From positions 124,001-188,000 of the forward strand of contig CALEUL010000061.1 in assembly GCA_937921035.1 (NCBI GenBank): a DNA stretch of 64,000 nt, given 5' to 3'. Positions 57,204 through 64,000 of the stretch are shown in pieces. Every line of letters starts with the position of its first letter. The stretch's first letter is position 1. Source of the DNA: an uncultured Porphyromonadaceae bacterium. Its GTDB lineage: Bacteria > Bacteroidota > Bacteroidia > Bacteroidales > Muribaculaceae. The notes beneath the pieces were generated by a model. The model did not search any database, had not been told where the DNA came from, and saw only the letters and a list, made by a program, of their open reading frames with translations. The position numbers and the translations under genes were made by a program.

Positions 57204-58118
57204 CTATATTTTAACAGCTCCGCACAGGTCCTCTACCCTTTCAACGCCATGACGGCGGCAGTAGTCGGCTATACCGTCAACGATCTTGACTGTTACCGAC
57301 GGATCTACAAAGTTATAGGTACCTACCTGAACGGCGCGGGCGCCCGCAAGCAGAAACTCGATGGCATCGGCGGCGCATGATATGCCTCCGAGGCCGACAA
57401 CCGGAATACCTACTTTAGACGCTACCTGCCATACCATACGCACCGCAACAGGCTTAACGGCCGGCCCCGACAGGCCGCCCGTTACTGTACTAAGACGCGG
57501 TCGCTGCGTCTCCACATCGATAGCCATTCCCATAAGCGTGTTGATCAGCGACACACTGTCGGCTCCGGCGCCTTCTACGGCGAGGGCTATGTCGACAATC
57601 GACGTAACGTTGGGCGACAGTTTCACCATCAGGTGCCCCGGCCATACCTTGCGCACAGCCGATACTACGCCGGCAGCTCCGTCGCACGTTGTGCCGAAAG
57701 CCATACCGCCCTGCTTTACGTTCGGACACGATATGTTAAGCTCTATAACCCTGATACCGGTCTCGGATGCGAGACGTTCGGCAACTGCGCAGTAGTCGGC
57801 CACCTTCGCGCCCGATACATTTACAACCACCTCGGCCTTGCAGTCCTTGAGCAACGGATAGGTATGTTCTATAAAATGCTCCACACCGGCATTCTGAAGA
57901 CCTACGGCGTTCAGCATTCCCGACGGAGTCTCGGCCATGCGCGGATAAGGATTGCCCTGGCGTGGCTCCAATGTCGTACCTTTCACAACAAAACCGCCAA
58001 GACGGTCAAGATCGATAAAATCGGCATATTCAAGGCCGTAGCCGAATGTGCCGGAGGCTGTCATCACCGGATTCTGAAGGGTGATATCTCCTATGCGGGT
58101 GGTCAGATCTATTGCCAT
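57204..58118 (-). CDS. pyrD: Dihydroorotate dehydrogenase, class 1B catalytic subunit
   Basis: A 304-residue FMN enzyme. Start MAIDLTTRIGDITLQNPVMT; ASGTFGYGLEY; the catalytic Cys in ELNISCPNVKQGGMAFGT (class 1 uses Cys as base); VKLSPNVTSIVDIA; and the FMN phosphate site GIPVVGLGGISCAADAIEFL, LAGARAVQVGT. It oxidises dihydroorotate to orotate and passes electrons to PyrK and NAD. The start at 58118 overlaps pyrK by 10 bp; longer upstream codons are rejected. Confidence 0.97.
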   Translation of the reverse strand: MAIDLTTRIGDITLQNPVMTASGTFGYGLEYADFIDLDRLGGFVVKGTTLEPRQGNPYPRMAETPSGMLNAVGLQNAGVEHFIEHTYPLLKDCKAEVVVNVSGAKVADYCAVAERLASETGIRVIELNISCPNVKQGGMAFGTTCDGAAGVVSAVRKVWPGHLMVKLSPNVTSIVDIALAVEGAGADSVSLINTLMGMAIDVETQRPRLSTVTGGLSGPAVKPVAVRMVWQVASKVGIPVVGLGGISCAADAIEFLLAGARAVQVGTYNFVDPSVTVKIVDGIADYCRRHGVERVEDLCGAVKI

Positions 58119-58876
58119 TTCAGTTGAGTTGTATTGAAAACAGGACCATTCTTGCAAACACACACATTACCGTCAGCTGTATCCTCTACGCAGCACAGAC
58201 ACGCCCCAAGGCCACATGCCATCTGGTTTTCAAGCGATACCTCGGCCTCGATGCCTAACGTTGCGGCTGCTCGCGCGCACGCTTTCATCATCGGTTTGGG
58301 TCCACATACCTGCATAAACGCAAAGCCGGACGATACTGCCGGATGCGCGGTAACAAGACCGTGAAAACCGGCGCTGCCGTCGTCGGTGCAAAGATGCAGA
58401 GGCGCCACATCGGCAAAACGGCTGCAAATCTCGGCATCCTGCGCGCTTCGGTTGCCGTAGACAACCTCCGGATGGCATCCCTGCTCTACAAGCTGGCGCG
58501 CCTGATAGTACAGCGGAGCTATCCCTACGCCGCCGCCCATAAGAAGCACGCGCGTACCACGGGCAAAAGCGGTGGTGAAACCGTGGCCAAGCGGCCCGAT
58601 CACACGCAAGGTGTCGCCAGGCACATATTCACAAAGCGCTTTCGTCGCTGTGCCTATTGGTGCCACAAGCAGCTCGAGGCTCTCGTCGGTACGGTTGAAT
58701 ATTGAGATTGGACGGTTGAGGAGTACTTTGGCGCGGTCTACGGCCACTTCCACAAACTGCCCAGGCAACATCTGCGGCATCGGCGAGCCGTCAGGCAAGC
58801 CTAACACCAGATGAAGGAGCCCGGAAGCATATCGCTCCGAGACCTTTACAACCATGTCGAGTTCGTATTTCTTCAT
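58109..58876 (-). CDS. pyrK: Dihydroorotate dehydrogenase electron-transfer subunit
   Basis: A 255-residue FAD/[2Fe-2S] protein. FAD domain with LLNRPISIFN, NAD domain with LLMGGGVGIAPLYYQA and FMQVCGPKPMMKA, and the iron-sulfur cluster Cys residues in QMACGLGACLCCVED plus a later CVCKNG. It joins PyrD to move electrons to NAD. The ATG at 58876 (MKKYELDM) is chosen. First gene of pyrK-pyrD, right after the tRNA terminator. Confidence 0.95.
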   Translation of the reverse strand: MKKYELDMVVKVSERYASGLLHLVLGLPDGSPMPQMLPGQFVEVAVDRAKVLLNRPISIFNRTDESLELLVAPIGTATKALCEYVPGDTLRVIGPLGHGFTTAFARGTRVLLMGGGVGIAPLYYQARQLVEQGCHPEVVYGNRSAQDAEICSRFADVAPLHLCTDDGSAGFHGLVTAHPAVSSGFAFMQVCGPKPMMKACARAAATLGIEAEVSLENQMACGLGACLCCVEDTADGNVCVCKNGPVFNTTQLKWQ

Positions 58877-58882
58877 ATGACA

Positions 58883-58915
58883 TAAAAAAGCCGAATGCAA
58901 TTTGCTTTCGGCTTT
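58883..58915 (-). terminator. Terminator of the tRNA-Met gene
   Basis: AAAGCCGAA (58887-58895) and TTCGGCTTT (58907-58915) form a stem; on the minus strand a run of T's follows. It lies 25 bp beyond the 3' end of the tRNA. Confidence 0.82.
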
Positions 58916-58939
58916 GAAGATAAAGATTGGTTTAAAATG

Positions 58940-59013
58940 TGGCGGGAACGAGAATTGAACTCGTGACCTCCGGGTTATGAATCCGACGCTCTAACCAGCT
59001 GAGCTATCCCGCC
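58940..59013 (-). tRNA. tRNA-Met (anticodon CAT)
   Basis: A 74-nt cloverleaf on the minus strand: acceptor GGCGGGA paired with TCCCGCC plus discriminator A, D-arm with AGCTCAGCTGGTTAGAGC, anticodon loop ATTCATAAC, T-arm ACGAGTTCAATTCTCGT. CCA is not encoded. The first acceptor pair is G-C and the D-loop pattern is that of an elongator tRNA-Met; a lysidine-modified tRNA-Ile with CAT cannot be wholly excluded. Confidence 0.93.
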
Positions 59014-59025
59014 GTTTTGCGAGTG

Positions 59026-59056
59026 CAAAGTTACATCGTCTTTTTGAAACTGCCAA
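59026..59056 (-). promoter_or_regulatory. Promoter of the tRNA-Met gene
   Basis: Minus strand: TTG (59054-59056), 20 bp, TAACTTTG (59026-59033). Full consensus, 13 bp upstream of the mature 5' end. Confidence 0.85.
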
Positions 59057-59099
59057 ATTTTTTGACAACTATTTTTAAAATTTCTTGCGCGGGCGTTCA

Positions 59100-59121
59100 T
59101 CTTGGGATTATCTTGGGATTA
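59100..59121. repeat. 11-bp tandem direct repeat near the tRNA
   Basis: TCTTGGGATTA occurs twice head to tail (59100-59110 and 59111-59121), followed by a small dyad GGTATC-GAA-GATACC (59125-59139). It lies between the tRNA promoter and the end of the hipA-linked gene. Confidence 0.6.
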
Positions 59122-59171
59122 TCGGGTATCGAAGATACCGAGATGTGATTTTAATTTTTATCTGTAATAAA

Positions 59172-59462
59172 CTACTGTAACTCATTAATATATTGAGTGC
59201 GTTTATTACCATATATACTCGCGCTATCATTATGAGAATAGCAAATCAAAACATCTGGAAGCAAGCTGGGGATTGAACCTTTTATATATTTCATAACAGG
59301 CTCTCCTGAGGGATAATACCACTCGTAAATAAGATAAAGATTTGTCCGCGGCCTTAACTTATTTGTTCGATTAAGCACGGCTTTTTCATCAGCGATAATC
59401 GCTTGAGTGATAACTGAGGTAATTAATTTTTCAACAAGATTCACATCCATTTTTGTATCCAT
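59172..59462 (-). CDS. Hypothetical protein downstream of and overlapping hipA
   Basis: A 96-residue protein starting MDTKMDVNLVEKLITSVITQ, not recognised. It has no signal peptide or membrane helix; a Tyr/Trp-rich middle (LYLIYEWYYPSGEPVMKYIK) is notable. Its start lies 22 bp inside the 3' end of hipA in another frame, so it is probably co-translated. The ATG at 59450 is an alternative. Base composition is more AT-rich than neighbours, as for transferred DNA. It may be a third member of the hipBA module, or a truncated relic. Confidence 0.5.
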   Translation of the reverse strand: MDTKMDVNLVEKLITSVITQAIIADEKAVLNRTNKLRPRTNLYLIYEWYYPSGEPVMKYIKGSIPSLLPDVLICYSHNDSASIYGNKRTQYINELQ

Positions 59463-60703
59463 TTGTCGAATCGTGGCGCGAACATTTCTATGTCGCGCTG
59501 AGGCAGTTCGAGTCTTCGGGCTTCTGCGCGCCATGATTGCATGGCGGTTTTTACTTCGTTGATAATGCCCTTGGCTTTCTCCGCTGAAAGCATATAATCA
59601 CTTGAAGAGGCCAATAGGATATTGAGGTTGGATTCGCTTGTGGAGCGGTTTATCAATAGGCTTTGATTATTGGTGAGGGTTGGGTTGATATCGTATGCAG
59701 GAGAAAGTTCCCAACCTTTACGTGTCAAAAGGAAACCATGATTGCGGAAATGATCGTCGGAGTTTCCGATAATGATGTAGAATGCCACGCGGCGAAATAG
59801 TTCCTCCAGGTTTTGCTCGACATTGCTCCCTTGCTGAACAATGAAATCTATAATGTCGGTGTAGCCATAGCCCGTTGAAGCGTTGTCGCCATCGGTCAGT
59901 CCGAGCAGAGTCAGCGCGGAGGCGAAATGTATTCGTCTGTCGGCTCTATTCCTGTCAAAGCGCTTTGACAGAAGAATGTGATAGTCTTCGCCGTCGATTG
60001 TGCGTGTATCTGCAACATTCAGTCCGGCCTTTCGGCCCATCACATGACAGAAATGCTCCCATTTGGCGACATCGTAATCATCTTTGCGCGAAGGGAATTT
60101 GGCAACAGTCAGACTGCCATCCTCGTCAATGACAGATGCCTTCGGTCTGGCACCGCCGAGAGACGTTCCCGGATGCAGTAGTTGAGCGAGCCATTTCTTC
60201 GACGGCAGCAAATGCTTTTCCTCGCTAAGTTCAATCTCATGCGCTGCCCGCATCAGTTCTCTTACATTTGCCAATGGCGGCACACGAAGGCTTTCTTCGC
60301 AGTTTATGAAATTTCCTCCGGGAGTTTCGGCAAACCGGAAACCGCCCATACGCGAAGCATCGTCAATGCCCATAAGATAATCAAACGAGGTCAATCTGTG
60401 CACGGCTCTCTTCTCATCAGATGCTGCAATTTGCTCCCGGCGGTTCAGCAATGTGCGGCCCCAGCGGTCGGGGAGAGCATCAGAGAAACAAGCGAAAATG
60501 TCGCGTTCAGGTCGAGTGTATTGGATGCCGGTATAGTTATGCAAATCATCGCTGAGGAAAACATCTCCATATCTGGCAAGCCACTCTTTATCATACGAAA
60601 ATCCGTAAGTCTCGCTGCCGCGCACCGAGTCATAGGATAGTTCGCCAATCAACTGAGGCGTTTCGAGCCAATCAAAATCGGCATAAACAAAAAGTTTCTT
60701 CAT
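59441..60703 (-). CDS. hipA: HipA-family serine/threonine kinase toxin
   Basis: A 420-residue HipA. N-subdomain 1 (about 1-100), Gly-rich Ser loop PGTSLGGARPKASVIDEDGS (the loop whose Ser is autophosphorylated in E. coli), LSKRFDRN, the catalytic loop IGNSDDHFRNHGFL with Asp, and the metal motif SPAYDINPT. In E. coli it phosphorylates GltX and causes persistence; other HipA kinases hit other synthetases. Its antitoxin gene is 3 bp upstream. All key residues are present, so it looks active. Confidence 0.92.
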   Translation of the reverse strand: MKKLFVYADFDWLETPQLIGELSYDSVRGSETYGFSYDKEWLARYGDVFLSDDLHNYTGIQYTRPERDIFACFSDALPDRWGRTLLNRREQIAASDEKRAVHRLTSFDYLMGIDDASRMGGFRFAETPGGNFINCEESLRVPPLANVRELMRAAHEIELSEEKHLLPSKKWLAQLLHPGTSLGGARPKASVIDEDGSLTVAKFPSRKDDYDVAKWEHFCHVMGRKAGLNVADTRTIDGEDYHILLSKRFDRNRADRRIHFASALTLLGLTDGDNASTGYGYTDIIDFIVQQGSNVEQNLEELFRRVAFYIIIGNSDDHFRNHGFLLTRKGWELSPAYDINPTLTNNQSLLINRSTSESNLNILLASSSDYMLSAEKAKGIINEVKTAMQSWRAEARRLELPQRDIEMFAPRFDKWIQKWM

Positions 60704-60706
60704 GGC

Positions 60707-61027
60707 TTACTCCTTTTTAGATGCGCGTTGACGATGTTTCAGATTCAAATCTTGTAAATTGCGCCCGAGCGTATCCTCTTTGGCAATTAAAAGAAGATCG
60801 TCATCAAGTTGCAGAGCATAAAGGACACGCGCATAGATGCCGATTGAGACCGTGGGCGAGCCTTTCTCAATGCGGTTCACAGTGAGAGGGGAACAGGTCG
60901 CACGCTCCGCAACCTGCGCAATTGAGAGATTCCGACGCAACCGGGCGAGCTTAATCTGCTCACCCATAAGAGCCATCTTCTGCTCCAGTTTTCGGGGCAG
61001 CTTAGTCCCCATAGTGTTCTTTGCCAT
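60707..61027 (-). CDS. hipB: HipB-like antitoxin, XRE-type HTH
   Basis: A 106-residue DNA-binding protein with a helix-turn-helix of the XRE/Cro class (about 28-82): IKLARLRRNLSIAQVAERAT, CSPLTVNRIEKGSPTVSIGI. Lys/Arg-rich ends. It neutralises HipA and should repress its own promoter; a dyad ATGAC-TTT-GTCAT lies upstream at 61061-61073. Adjacent order hipB-hipA with 3-bp spacing is standard. Confidence 0.9.
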   Translation of the reverse strand: MAKNTMGTKLPRKLEQKMALMGEQIKLARLRRNLSIAQVAERATCSPLTVNRIEKGSPTVSIGIYARVLYALQLDDDLLLIAKEDTLGRNLQDLNLKHRQRASKKE

Positions 61028-61060
61028 TGTTTATATTTTAAGGTGCAAAGCGGTAAGTCG

Positions 61061-61073
61061 ATGACTTTGTCAT
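61061..61073 (-). promoter_or_regulatory. Candidate HipB operator
   Basis: ATGAC and GTCAT are 5-bp inverted arms with a 3-bp centre, 34 bp upstream of the hipB start. HipB proteins bind short dyads at their promoter. A -7-like TATTTTTG on the minus strand is at 61097-61104, without a placed TTG. Confidence 0.45.
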
Positions 61074-61182
61074 TCTCAATCTATCTTTTAATACTGCAAA
61101 AATAGTAAAAATATTTATTATATGATATATTAAGTGATGAATAATTACAGTGTCTGACCACCCTACACCGTACCGACATTCT

Positions 61183-61213
61183 TTGTCGCTTTCAGATTTT
61201 TTCGCTATTTTTG
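61183..61213 (+). promoter_or_regulatory. Promoter of the GH97 gene
   Basis: TTG (61183-61185), 20 bp, TATTTTTG (61206-61213). Full consensus. The next eight bases, CAAAAGTA, form an opposed -7 element, so the sequence is a symmetric TAnnTTTG-CAAAnnTA. Confidence 0.82.
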
Positions 61214-61240
61214 CAAAAGTAACAACAAGCACATTATCCC

Positions 61241-63226
61241 ATGAAAAAATTCGCTCTGCTGCTCCTGGCCGGCGCCGCCGTCGTGGCCGTTCAGGCAAAG
61301 ACTGCCTCGTATACCCTTAAATCGCCCGACGGAAAGGTTTCTACCAGAATCTCTGCGGGAGAAATTTTCAGCCTCAACGCCGAATACAACGGCGCCGAAT
61401 TGATGCAGCAATCGCAGATTGGCCTTCTGCTGGACAACGGCACCACCATCGGCACCGACGCCAAGGTAAAATCGGCCAGGCGCACAAGTGTAAGCGATGT
61501 CATCGCTTCGCCATTCTACCGTTCGGAATCCATCCCCGAAAACTACAACCAGCTCACCCTCCGCATCGACAAGAACTGGGATGTGCAGTTCCGTGCCTAC
61601 AACGACGGCATCGCATACCGCTTTGTCAGCAACGCCAACACGCCTTTCAAGGTTGTAAACGAGATTGCCGAGTACAACTTCACCCCAGGCACCACGGCTG
61701 CGATGCCGTTCGTGAAACAGAATAACCCGAAAAACTTCGAACAGCAGTTCTTCAACTCCTTCGAAGCGCAGTACACAATCGCCGAAATCGACAAAATGGA
61801 CAGCAAACGCCTCGCTTTCCTGCCCGTGATGGCCGAGACTGCCGGCAACACAAAGGTGGTGATTACCGAAGCAAACATCGACGACTACCCCGGAATGTTC
61901 CTCAACGCGCAGGGCAATACCCTGAAAGGTATATTCCCTCCCTACCCCAAGACTATCGAACAAGGCGGCCACAACATGCTGCAGGGTGTGGTGAAATCGC
62001 GGGAGAACTATATCGCCAGTATCGAGGCTCCGCGCGCTTTGCCGTGGCGAATAATCGTTGTGGCCGGCGATGACAAGACGCTCGCCGCTACCGAACTCAG
62101 TTATCTGCTCGGCGCACCTAACCGCTTGGACGACATCAGCTGGATAAAGCCTGGAAAAGTGGCATGGGAATGGTGGAACGCATGGAACATCGACGGCGTG
62201 GACTTCAAGACAGGCGTGAATAACGATACCTACAAGGCATACATCGACTTCGCTTCCGAAAAAGGTATAGAATATGTAATCCTGGACGAGGGCTGGGCTG
62301 TGAACAAGAAAGCCGACCTGTTCCAGGTCGTTCCGGAAATCAATCTGGAGGAACTGATTGCATACGGCAAGGAAAAGAACGTAGGCATCATCCTCTGGGC
62401 CGGATATCTCGCTTTCGAGCGCGACATGGAAAGGGTGTGCAGGCACTATTCCGAAATGGGAGTCAAAGGATTCAAGGTAGACTTTTTCGACCGCAACGAC
62501 CAGCCGATGACCAAATTCTTCTACGACGCCGCCGAAACAGCTGCACGCTACAATCTCGTGCTCGACATGCACGGTGCATTCATCCCCGCCGGTCTCAACC
62601 GCACATATCCCAACGTGCTCAACGTGGAGGGCGTTTTCGGCCTCGAGAACATGAAATGGTCAAAAACGGATGTCGACCAGGTTACATATGACGTTCAGAT
62701 ACCCTTCATCCGCCAGATTGGTGGTCCTATGGACTACACCCAGGGCGCGATGCGCAACGCCTCTAAAGGCAATTACTATCCCTGCAACAGCGAACCTATG
62801 AGCCAGGGAACACGTTGCCGCCAGCTGGCATTATATATGGTATTGGATTCGCCGCTGAACATGCTATGCGACTCCCCCTCCAACTACCGCCGCAACGACG
62901 AATGCGCCACTTTCATCGCCGAAGTTCCAACATCATGGGACGAGACGCGCATTCTCGAAGGTAAATTCGGCGAGTACATCGTTACGGCACGCCGCAAGGG
63001 CGACACTTGGTACATAGGCGGTATAACCGACTGGACTCCCCGCGATATTGATATCGACCTTTCGTTCCTCGCGCCCGGCATGCACAAGGCCGAGATATTC
63101 AGCGACGGTGCCAACGCAAGCCGCGCGGGCCGCGACTACAAGCGCGCCACCACTACCCTCGACCATGACAGCAGCCTCAAACTGCACCTCGCTCCCGGCG
63201 GCGGTTTCGCAGCCATAATCAGATAA
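61241..63226 (+). CDS. Glycoside hydrolase family 97, retaining (alpha-galactosidase-like) type
   Basis: A 661-residue exported GH97 (signal peptide ending near VQA/KTA). N-terminal beta-sandwich (about 20-285), catalytic barrel (about 290-560), C-terminal beta domain (about 565-661). The barrel carries VAWEWWNAWNIDGVDFKTGV and GVKGFKVDFFDRNDQPM. The Asp of VDFF is residue 414, where retaining GH97 enzymes (B. thetaiotaomicron BtGH97b) have the nucleophile. VEGVFGLENMKW and RQIGGPMDYTQGAMRN follow. Inverting SusB-type alpha-glucosidases use Glu residues in different contexts, not seen here. Alpha-galactosidase action is therefore favoured; periplasmic. Confidence 0.9.
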   Translation: MKKFALLLLAGAAVVAVQAKTASYTLKSPDGKVSTRISAGEIFSLNAEYNGAELMQQSQIGLLLDNGTTIGTDAKVKSARRTSVSDVIASPFYRSESIPENYNQLTLRIDKNWDVQFRAYNDGIAYRFVSNANTPFKVVNEIAEYNFTPGTTAAMPFVKQNNPKNFEQQFFNSFEAQYTIAEIDKMDSKRLAFLPVMAETAGNTKVVITEANIDDYPGMFLNAQGNTLKGIFPPYPKTIEQGGHNMLQGVVKSRENYIASIEAPRALPWRIIVVAGDDKTLAATELSYLLGAPNRLDDISWIKPGKVAWEWWNAWNIDGVDFKTGVNNDTYKAYIDFASEKGIEYVILDEGWAVNKKADLFQVVPEINLEELIAYGKEKNVGIILWAGYLAFERDMERVCRHYSEMGVKGFKVDFFDRNDQPMTKFFYDAAETAARYNLVLDMHGAFIPAGLNRTYPNVLNVEGVFGLENMKWSKTDVDQVTYDVQIPFIRQIGGPMDYTQGAMRNASKGNYYPCNSEPMSQGTRCRQLALYMVLDSPLNMLCDSPSNYRRNDECATFIAEVPTSWDETRILEGKFGEYIVTARRKGDTWYIGGITDWTPRDIDIDLSFLAPGMHKAEIFSDGANASRAGRDYKRATTTLDHDSSLKLHLAPGGGFAAIIR

Positions 63227-63249
63227 ATTGTTTCCTTAAATATACAACA

Positions 63250-63287
63250 GACCCCGGCGGCTATGTAGCTTCCGGGGTCCGCTTTTT
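63250..63287 (+). terminator. Terminator of the GH97 gene
   Basis: GACCCCGG (63250-63257) and CCGGGGTC (63272-63279) form an 8-bp GC stem followed by CGC and five T (63283-63287). It reaches the stop codon of the convergent peptidase gene. Confidence 0.82.
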
Positions 63288-64000
63288 ATTGTTTCGGTCT
63301 GTAATCCAGCCGGACGTAAGGCGTGTGGTTGAACAAGCGGTCGGCCTCAGCGGCGATAGTGTCAACGGCAAGAGCTCGGCGGTCGCGCACCTCGCGGTTG
63401 ATATCCTCGCCGTGATATTCGGCCTTGGCAAGATTCGTGGCACGCGAAAGATAGCCGAGGTTGGAGTAACAGAAATTAGCCTCGAAATTGTTGTAGCATC
63501 GCTCAAGCTCGCGCGGCGATATATCACCAGGCTCTGCCAGGCGGCGTGCCTGGTCCATTATCATTTCCTCGGCACTGTCGAAAGCCTCCGGAGAGGCATC
63601 GGAAAGCTGGGCCATTATCAGCACAAGGCCCTCGTGTTCACATCCGATAATGGAGGCGTCGCAAGTAGAAATCAGCCCTTTGGACACTTCGTACACAAGT
63701 TTCTCGCTAAACCGAGCGGAATATCCCGCAGACAGCAGGTCGGTGATTGCGTCGGCGGCGAAATAACGCTCTGTACCGTAGGAATCCATCGGAATGGCAA
63801 GCACAAGCATAGGGAAAGGTACGGCGGCTTCCTCCACATGATGAACCTTGGCCGTCGGGAAACCCGGAGCAGGCAGCACGCGGGATGCGATATCGCGGCG
63901 CGGTATATCGCCGAACCATTCGTTGGCAAGGCGCACCGTAGTATCAAAATCAACGTTACCCGCAACAGAAAGGATGGCATTGTTCGGCGCATAGTGCGCA
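63286..64000 (-). CDS. M16 (insulinase)-family zinc peptidase-like protein, C-terminal part
   Basis: The frame is open from the right edge through YAPNNAILSVAGNVDFDTTV to the stop at 63286, so the 5' part with any HxxEH zinc site lies outside. Visible features are those of M16: the strand-helix after N-domain (SVAGNVDFDTTVRLANEWFG), the inter-domain AVPFPMLVLAIPMDSYGTER and the C-domain half with AADAITDLLSAGYSARFSEK, where active M16 pairs have the R/Y substrate residues. It is probably periplasmic or cytoplasmic and may be one of a two-subunit pair. Convergent with GH97. Confidence 0.85.
   Translation of the reverse strand, partial: AHYAPNNAILSVAGNVDFDTTVRLANEWFGDIPRRDIASRVLPAPGFPTAKVHHVEEAAVPFPMLVLAIPMDSYGTERYFAADAITDLLSAGYSARFSEKLVYEVSKGLISTCDASIIGCEHEGLVLIMAQLSDASPEAFDSAEEMIMDQARRLAEPGDISPRELERCYNNFEANFCYSNLGYLSRATNLAKAEYHGEDINREVRDRRALAVDTIAAEADRLFNHTPYVRLDYRPKQ

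Noticed and set aside
59100..59121. The tandem TCTTGGGATTA as the start of a CRISPR array.
   Set aside because: Only two copies, no spacers and no cas genes.
58940..59140. An integrated element using the tRNA-Met 3' end as attachment site.
   Set aside because: No copy of the tRNA 3' end was found elsewhere in the window and no integrase gene is present; the hipBA side is the 5' end of the tRNA.
61205..62572. A 455-codon open frame on the minus strand across GH97.
   Set aside because: Antisense to a full GH97 with catalytic motifs; His/Val/Gly-rich composition typical of a shadow frame.

Overview
The window is chromosomal DNA of a gut Bacteroidales, most like a Muribaculaceae member. The signs are SusC/SusD/SusE genes, a SusR-like regulator, proteins with type IX secretion (T9SS)-style C-termini, DUF4421, DUF4286 and PG0541 families, a bacterial histone H1, and promoters of the Bacteroidota form (TTG, 19-22 bp, TAnnTTTG) with few Shine-Dalgarno sites. 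One tRNA gene is present. There is no rRNA, CRISPR array, transposase or phage module. Both ends cut genes: a lipoprotein at the left and an M16-type peptidase at the right.

Layout. 1-5732 (minus) is a susC-susD-susE operon continuing past the left edge, with a long leader. 6053-8230 (minus) holds an aminotransferase and an AraC regulator. 8543-12243 (plus) is housekeeping: L25, pth, an S4-domain protein, a DEAD-box helicase and ruvA. 12372-15671 (plus) is an arsenic-type operon: arsR, an ArsF-like CxxC lipoprotein, an ArsG-like permease, a Cys-rich thioredoxin-fold protein and an ArsP-like permease, with the ArsR operator wrapped around the arsR -7 element. 15688-19538 (minus) is dxr-rseP-rRNA methyltransferase. 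19700-27884 (minus) is an alpha-glucan-type secreted cluster: two SusE/F-like proteins, a GH31, a small protein and a duplicated-LamG GDPD protein. It has no SusC/D and is divergent from a SusR-like sensor-regulator at 28237-29898.

30060-33475 holds a LuxR regulator and a DUF1349 protein driven by abutting opposed promoters, a small membrane protein, an AraC regulator, and a decayed RhuM-family remnant. 33476-36754 (plus) is thrS-infC-rpmI-rplT. 36917-40851 (minus) is an EmrAB-TolC-type pump whose adaptor gene carries a one-base frameshift. 41277-45760 (plus) runs through a GDSL lipoprotein, a glycosyltransferase, DUF4286, ruvC and ligA. 45762-48388 (minus) holds DUF4421, a small membrane protein, GNAT and recR. 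48616-54550 (plus) is an RND efflux operon ending in a P-II-like gene.

54714-58876 (minus) holds an acetyltransferase, histone H1, queC, queF, pyrD and pyrK. A tRNA-Met follows, then hipBA with an extra downstream gene, then GH97 (plus) and the partial peptidase. Three themes stand out: glycan harvest (SusCDE, GH31/GH97, SusR), export of toxic compounds (two tripartite pumps and the arsenic operon), and core translation, DNA repair and nucleotide metabolism. Functions are inferred from protein motifs read by eye; no database search was run.
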